Shown here: in pieces, positions 60,345 to 64,000 of the stretch
How the letters are laid out: the number at the start of each line of letters is the position of its first letter
Numbering within the stretch: position 1 is the stretch's first letter
Source of the DNA: an uncultured Oscillospiraceae bacterium
Lineage (GTDB): Bacteria; Bacillota; Clostridia; Oscillospirales; Oscillospiraceae
DNA: 64,000 nucleotides
Assembly: GCA_944387015.1 (NCBI GenBank)
Contig: CALXDH010000005.1
Coordinates: forward strand, 1-64,000
Direction: 5' to 3'
Program-made: the position numbers and the translations under genes
Notes under the pieces: generated by a model
Told to the model about the DNA's origin: nothing
The model's input: only the letters and a program-made list of their open reading frames with translations
Database searches by the model: none

Positions 60345-61003
60345 GCACTGTGGAACGGCTGCTGAACGCAACAGAGGACATCTGGGCGGGGTATCACGAA
60401 AAACCCTTTGTCCAGGGTCTCAAAAACGGTACGCTGGACGTGAAGAAATTCCGGCGCTACATCATTCAGGACTATTGGTACCTGATGGACTATACCAAGG
60501 TCTTTGCCGTGGGCGTGGCCAAGAGCAAGAGCGTGGAGGTCATGAAGCTCTTCGCCAAGTACATCCAGGCCATCCTGGACGGCGAGGTCAACGTCCACAA
60601 CGGCTATATGGCCGACTTCGGCATCACCCAGGAGGAGCTGGACCGGACCCCCATCGCCCAGGACAACCGCTCCTATACCTCCTATATGCTCAGCGTGGCC
60701 TACAAGGGCGGCGAGGCCGAGGTGCTCACCGCCATCTTCTCCTGCGCGTACAGCTATGAGGTCATCGCCCGCCGGATCGTGGAAGAGAACCCCGGGGCAC
60801 CCGACCATCCCCTGTACGGCCGCTGGGTGCGGGGCTACATCACCGACCGCTACACCGGCAACAACGTGATCCTCAAGGACATGCTGGAGCGCTTGACGGC
60901 GGACTACACCGAAGAGCAGCTGCGCTACCTGGAGGAGATTTTCACCGCCTGCTCCCGGTATGAGGCCTCCTTCTGGGATATGGCCTGGGAGGAGCGCACC
61001 TGA
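60341..61003 (+). CDS. tenA: Aminopyrimidine aminohydrolase TenA
   Basis: TenA hydrolyses aminopyrimidine breakdown products of thiamin to HMP for salvage. The 220-residue helical protein has D44 in QDYWYL, Y112 in SYTSYML, the nucleophile C135 in FSCAYSYE and a C-terminal Glu (E208) in RYEASFWDMAW, matching Bacillus TenA. It is coupled to thiT and precedes cytX, making a complete uptake-salvage-phosphorylation unit with thiD. Confidence 0.95.
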   Translation: MSTVERLLNATEDIWAGYHEKPFVQGLKNGTLDVKKFRRYIIQDYWYLMDYTKVFAVGVAKSKSVEVMKLFAKYIQAILDGEVNVHNGYMADFGITQEELDRTPIAQDNRSYTSYMLSVAYKGGEAEVLTAIFSCAYSYEVIARRIVEENPGAPDHPLYGRWVRGYITDRYTGNNVILKDMLERLTADYTEEQLRYLEEIFTACSRYEASFWDMAWEERT

Positions 61004-61050
61004 GAGGTCCGCTCCTTTCGGGAACAGACCTGCGGGAGAAAGGATTGGAT

Positions 61051-62229
61051 ATGAAAAAGACCTCTACTTTCCAAAACAGTCTCATCTGGTTCGGCGCAGG
61101 CGTCTCCCTGGCGGAGATCCTCACCGGTACCAGCTTCGCCCCTCTGGGCATGGCCCGGGGCTTTGCCGCCATTTTGCTGGGCCACGTCATCGGCTGCGCC
61201 CTCTTTTTCCTGGCGGGCCTCATCGGCGGCCGCACCGGCCGCAGCGCCATGGAGACGGTGAAGATGAGCTTCGGCCAGAAGGGCGGACTGCTCTTTGCCT
61301 TTTTGAACGTGCTGCAGCTGCTGGGCTGGACCGCCATCATGATCTATGACGGCGCACTGGCCATCGACGGCATCTTCAGCGCCGGACACTGGATCTGGTG
61401 CCTGGTGATCGGCGGGCTCATCCTGGTGTGGATCCTGGTGGGCATCACCAACCTGGGACTCATCAACAAGATCTCCATGACGGCCCTCTTCCTTTTGACG
61501 CTGGTGCTGTGCAAGGTGATCTTCTTCTCCGGCGCCCCGGTGGGCGGCGATCTGGGAGAGACCATGAGCTTCGGCGCGGCGGTGGAGCTGGCGGTGGCCA
61601 TGCCCCTTTCCTGGCTGCCGCTGATCTCCGACTACACCCGGGAGGCGGAAAAGCCCTTCCAGGCCACCCTGGCCAGCACCCTCACCTACGGCGTGGTGTC
61701 CTGCTGGATGTATGTGATCGGCATGGGCGCCGCCATCTACACCGGAGAGTATGACATCGCCCAGATCATGGTGAAGGCGGGACTGGGCATCGCGGCACTG
61801 GTGATCCTGGTGCTCTCCACGGTGACGACAACCTTCCTGGACGCCTGGTCCGCCGGGATCTCCGCCGAGTCCCTCAGCGGAAAGCTCAACGGCAAGTGGA
61901 CGGCGGTGGTGGTGACGGTGACGGGCATTGCCGGCGCCATCCTCTTCCCCATGGATGACATCACCGACTTCCTCTACCTCATCGGCTCCGTGTTCGCTCC
62001 CATGATCGCCGTGCAGATCGCCGACCACTTCTTCCTCCGCCGGGACCGCTTTGACGCGGCGTTCGACGGGCGGAACCTGGTGATCTGGCTGGTGGGCTTT
62101 ATCCTCTACCGGCTGCTGATGCATGTGGACATCGTGGTGGGCTACACCCTGGTGGACATGGCGGCCACCGTGGTGCTGTGCCTGCTGGCGGACGCCGTGC
62201 TGGGCCGGCGGGAGCGCACCGCTGCCTGA
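61051..62229 (+). CDS. cytX: CytX-type hydroxymethylpyrimidine permease (NCS1 family)
   Basis: The 392-residue protein has about eleven to twelve membrane helices, with IWFGAGVSLAEILTGTSFAPLG at the start, WTAIMIYDGALAIDG and AVAMPLSWLPLISDYTREA. These are typical of CytX, a putative HMP transporter found in thiamin regulons. The ATG at 61051 follows AGAAAGG; a TTG two codons earlier is less likely. Last gene of the TPP-controlled operon. Confidence 0.93.
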   Translation: MKKTSTFQNSLIWFGAGVSLAEILTGTSFAPLGMARGFAAILLGHVIGCALFFLAGLIGGRTGRSAMETVKMSFGQKGGLLFAFLNVLQLLGWTAIMIYDGALAIDGIFSAGHWIWCLVIGGLILVWILVGITNLGLINKISMTALFLLTLVLCKVIFFSGAPVGGDLGETMSFGAAVELAVAMPLSWLPLISDYTREAEKPFQATLASTLTYGVVSCWMYVIGMGAAIYTGEYDIAQIMVKAGLGIAALVILVLSTVTTTFLDAWSAGISAESLSGKLNGKWTAVVVTVTGIAGAILFPMDDITDFLYLIGSVFAPMIAVQIADHFFLRRDRFDAAFDGRNLVIWLVGFILYRLLMHVDIVVGYTLVDMAATVVLCLLADAVLGRRERTAA

Positions 62230-62280
62230 TCGCCTGGGGGCAAGACCTCCCCGGCGAACCGTGATAAAACAACTTGAAAA

Positions 62281-62326
62281 GCCCGCGGGCTGTCGGAGAT
62301 CCTCCGGCGGCCTGCGGGCCGTTTTT
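62281..62326 (+). terminator. Terminator of the thiamin salvage operon
   Basis: GCCCGC...CGGAG pairs with CTCCG...GCGGGC over about 18 bp with a few mismatches, followed by five T residues. The next ~180 bases up to the HlyD gene are AT-rich (62330-62460) and show no clear promoter. Confidence 0.85.
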
Positions 62327-62509
62327 CTGCTTCTAAAATTGAACAAAATATTTTAAGAAACTTTTAAGCTTTGATTTTGCGCAAAAACGATGATTTTTGG
62401 CAAAAAAGCACAACAAAAACAATAAGAATTTTTCAGATTAATTTTAGCTTCTTCCCGTATCATGCGACCAGAACGTTCCAGAGAAGAACGATGGAAAGGA
62501 ACCAGTGAC

Positions 62510-64000
62510 ATGAAGGAAGAACGAACAGAGGAACAGCTGTCGGTTGCACAGCCGGCGGAAGAGATTCCCGCCGCTCCGAAAAAGGGGCGGCTGAAAAAAC
62601 TGCTCAAAGGGAAAAAGCGCAAATGCCTGGCGCTGCTGCTGGTGGCGGCCATTGTGGCCGGCATTCTGGCAGCCCGGGGTCTGGGCGGCCAGGAGGCTTC
62701 GGCGGAGGCCAGCTACCAGACAGCCGCCGCGGAGAAACGAAACATCACCCGCTCCCTCAGCTCCAGCGGAACACTGCAGCCGGCGGACTCCTACACCGTC
62801 AGCACCCTGGTCTCCGGCGAGATCCTCAGCGATACGTTTGAAGAGGGAGATCAGGTGGAAGAGGGCCAGCTGCTCTACACCCTGGATTCCTCCGGCGCCT
62901 CCAACAGCCAGACCCAGGCCCGCAACAGCTATACCCAGGCCCAGACCAACTATGAGCAGGCGGTGAAGGCCAAATATCCCACTGCGGATATGAGCGGAAC
63001 GGTCAGCGAGGTCTATGTCAAAAACGGGGATACCGTCAGCGCCGGTACGGAGCTGATGCGGATCGTGGGGGATAACAACATCTACCTCACCGGCCTCTTC
63101 CCCTATGCCAGTCCCTCCGACTTCTATGTGGGCCAGACCGCCACCATCTACATCAATGGCTTTGCCGGGACCACCACCGGCACCGTGACAGCGGTCTCCA
63201 GCTCCACGGTTACCACCTCCAACGGTCTGCAGGCGGTGTCCGTCCAGGTGAAGGCCGCCAACCCCGGCCTGGTCACTGCGGACTATACCGCCAGCATCTA
63301 CATCGGAAACTATTCCAGCTACGGTCAGACATCCATCAACCTCAGTGCCTCCAGTGTGGTCACCGCCGAGGCCTCCGGTAAGGTGACGGGGCTGAGCTGG
63401 CTGGCCGGCGACACGATCTCCGAGGGCCAGCGGATCTGCACCATTACCGGTGACAGTGTGGATAACTCCATTGAAAATGCCAAGATCAGCATGGAGAATG
63501 CTCAGTCCTCCCTGGAAAACGCCCAGGAGACCCTGGACGACTACTCCATCACCGCCCCCATCTCCGGTGAGGTGGTCACCAAGACCGCCAAGGCCGGCGA
63601 CAAGATCGAGGGCGGTTCCGACGGTACGCTGTGCGTCATTTACGATCTGAGCTACCTGGAGATGACCATGAGCATCGACGAACTGGACATCTCCGACGTG
63701 GCGGTGGGCCAGGAGGTCCAGATCACCGCCGACGCCGTGGAGGGCACCACCTATACCGGTGTGGTCACCAAGGTCTCCGTGGCAGGAACCACCTCCGGCG
63801 GCATCACCACCTATCCCGTCACGGTCCGGATCGACGAGACTGAAGGACTGCGTCCCGGTATGAATGTGGACGCGGAGATCATCCTGGAATCCGCCGAAGA
63901 TGTGCTGGCGATCCCCAGCGGCGCGGTGAACCGGGGCAATACCGTTCTCATCACGGCGGACTCTCCCAGCGCGGCGAATGCTGTGGACCAGGAGGCTCCC
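62510..64000 (+). CDS. HlyD/MacA-type periplasmic-adaptor-like membrane fusion protein (3' end beyond window)
   Basis: The visible 497 residues include a basic N-terminus, one membrane helix (about residues 40-58) and two successive lipoyl/coiled-coil/beta-barrel modules. The first is VSGEILSDTFEEGDQVEEGQ to MSGTVSEVYVKNGDTVSAG and a barrel; the second is EASGKVTGLSWLAGDTISEG to ITAPISGEVVTKTAKAGDKI and a barrel ending GLRPGMNVDAEI. Such proteins work with MacB-type ABC exporters. Two complete modules in one chain are unusual. ATG at 62510 with AAAGGA upstream; no stop is reached. Confidence 0.88.
   Translation, partial: MKEERTEEQLSVAQPAEEIPAAPKKGRLKKLLKGKKRKCLALLLVAAIVAGILAARGLGGQEASAEASYQTAAAEKRNITRSLSSSGTLQPADSYTVSTLVSGEILSDTFEEGDQVEEGQLLYTLDSSGASNSQTQARNSYTQAQTNYEQAVKAKYPTADMSGTVSEVYVKNGDTVSAGTELMRIVGDNNIYLTGLFPYASPSDFYVGQTATIYINGFAGTTTGTVTAVSSSTVTTSNGLQAVSVQVKAANPGLVTADYTASIYIGNYSSYGQTSINLSASSVVTAEASGKVTGLSWLAGDTISEGQRICTITGDSVDNSIENAKISMENAQSSLENAQETLDDYSITAPISGEVVTKTAKAGDKIEGGSDGTLCVIYDLSYLEMTMSIDELDISDVAVGQEVQITADAVEGTTYTGVVTKVSVAGTTSGGITTYPVTVRIDETEGLRPGMNVDAEIILESAEDVLAIPSGAVNRGNTVLITADSPSAANAVDQEAP

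Overview
The window reads as chromosomal DNA of a GC-rich, spore-forming, anaerobic member of the Bacillota. The best guess is an Oscillospirales gut anaerobe of the Flavonifractor/Lawsonibacter/Intestinimonas kind. That placement is an inference from gene content and codon style; no 16S gene is present. Supporting signs are the spore genes gpr and spoIIP, a clostridial-order Rnf complex (rnfCDGEAB), an acetyl-CoA thiolase with Rex-like sites, a CIRCE-controlled hrcA-grpE-dnaK-dnaJ cluster, and several ECF vitamin transporter S components without a local energising module. No phage, insertion sequence, CRISPR array, rRNA or tRNA gene was seen. The region looks like core genome with a few accessory islands.

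Layout. 1-1006: rpsF-ssb-rpsR on the minus strand (rpsR cut by the window edge). 1.2-3.3 kb: a VOC protein, a GlsB/YeaQ membrane protein and a radical SAM/TatD pair. 3.5-6.0 kb: rpsT diverging from gpr, then spoIIP. 6.1-9.9 kb: glycolytic operon pgk-tpiA-gpmI (minus). 10.1-19.4 kb: trmL, then a run in the Bacillus-like order glmU-prs-pth-(unknown)-mfd-prsA, in which glmU has lost its uridylyltransferase half and the unknown gene carries an apparent frameshift. 19.7-21.0 kb: thiolase. 21.1-23.2 kb: a small XRE regulator facing a Cys-rich mini-protein across twin palindromes, then an arsR-trxB-like-trxA redox operon. 23.5-27.9 kb: rpe, a D-cysteine desulfhydrase-family enzyme, recR, a MocR regulator and a divergent ECF S component. 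29.2-34.4 kb: Rnf. 34.5-36.5 kb: THF riboswitch-folT-folC. 36.7-44.1 kb: heat-shock genes, a PHP phosphatase, rpiB and a DUF4015 protein. 44.1-45.9 kb: MBL protein, YbjQ and MerR (minus). 46.0-50.9 kb: a tightly packed run mutY-unknown-unknown-two zinc-ribbon paralogues-tdk-radical SAM, then a single-TM protein. 51.0-58.1 kb: MATE exporter, PF06541 protein, CBS/CorC protein and a large S-layer-anchored phosphodiester glycosidase. 58.4-62.2 kb: ferredoxin, then TPP riboswitch-thiD-thiT-tenA-cytX. 62.5-64.0 kb: an HlyD-type fusion protein cut by the window edge.

How the genes work together. Vitamin uptake and salvage recur. Folate (THF riboswitch, FolT, FolC), thiamin (TPP riboswitch, ThiT, CytX, TenA, ThiD) and possibly vitamin B6 (MocR plus an ECF S protein) are each paired with a matching sensor. 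Redox and energy metabolism are represented by Rnf, ferredoxin, thiolase with Rex-like operators, and a thioredoxin system whose reductase lacks NADPH-binding motifs and may be ferredoxin-fed.

The most notable observations are the GlmU-locus protein reduced to an acetyltransferase, the candidate ferredoxin-dependent thioredoxin reductase under an ArsR regulator, a MocR protein whose PLP-lysine position is Gln, the XRE/mini-protein pair with two matching 21-bp operators, and Rex-like sites on both sides of the thiolase promoter. Most start sites were chosen from Shine-Dalgarno spacing. Functions are read from motifs and family knowledge, without database searches.
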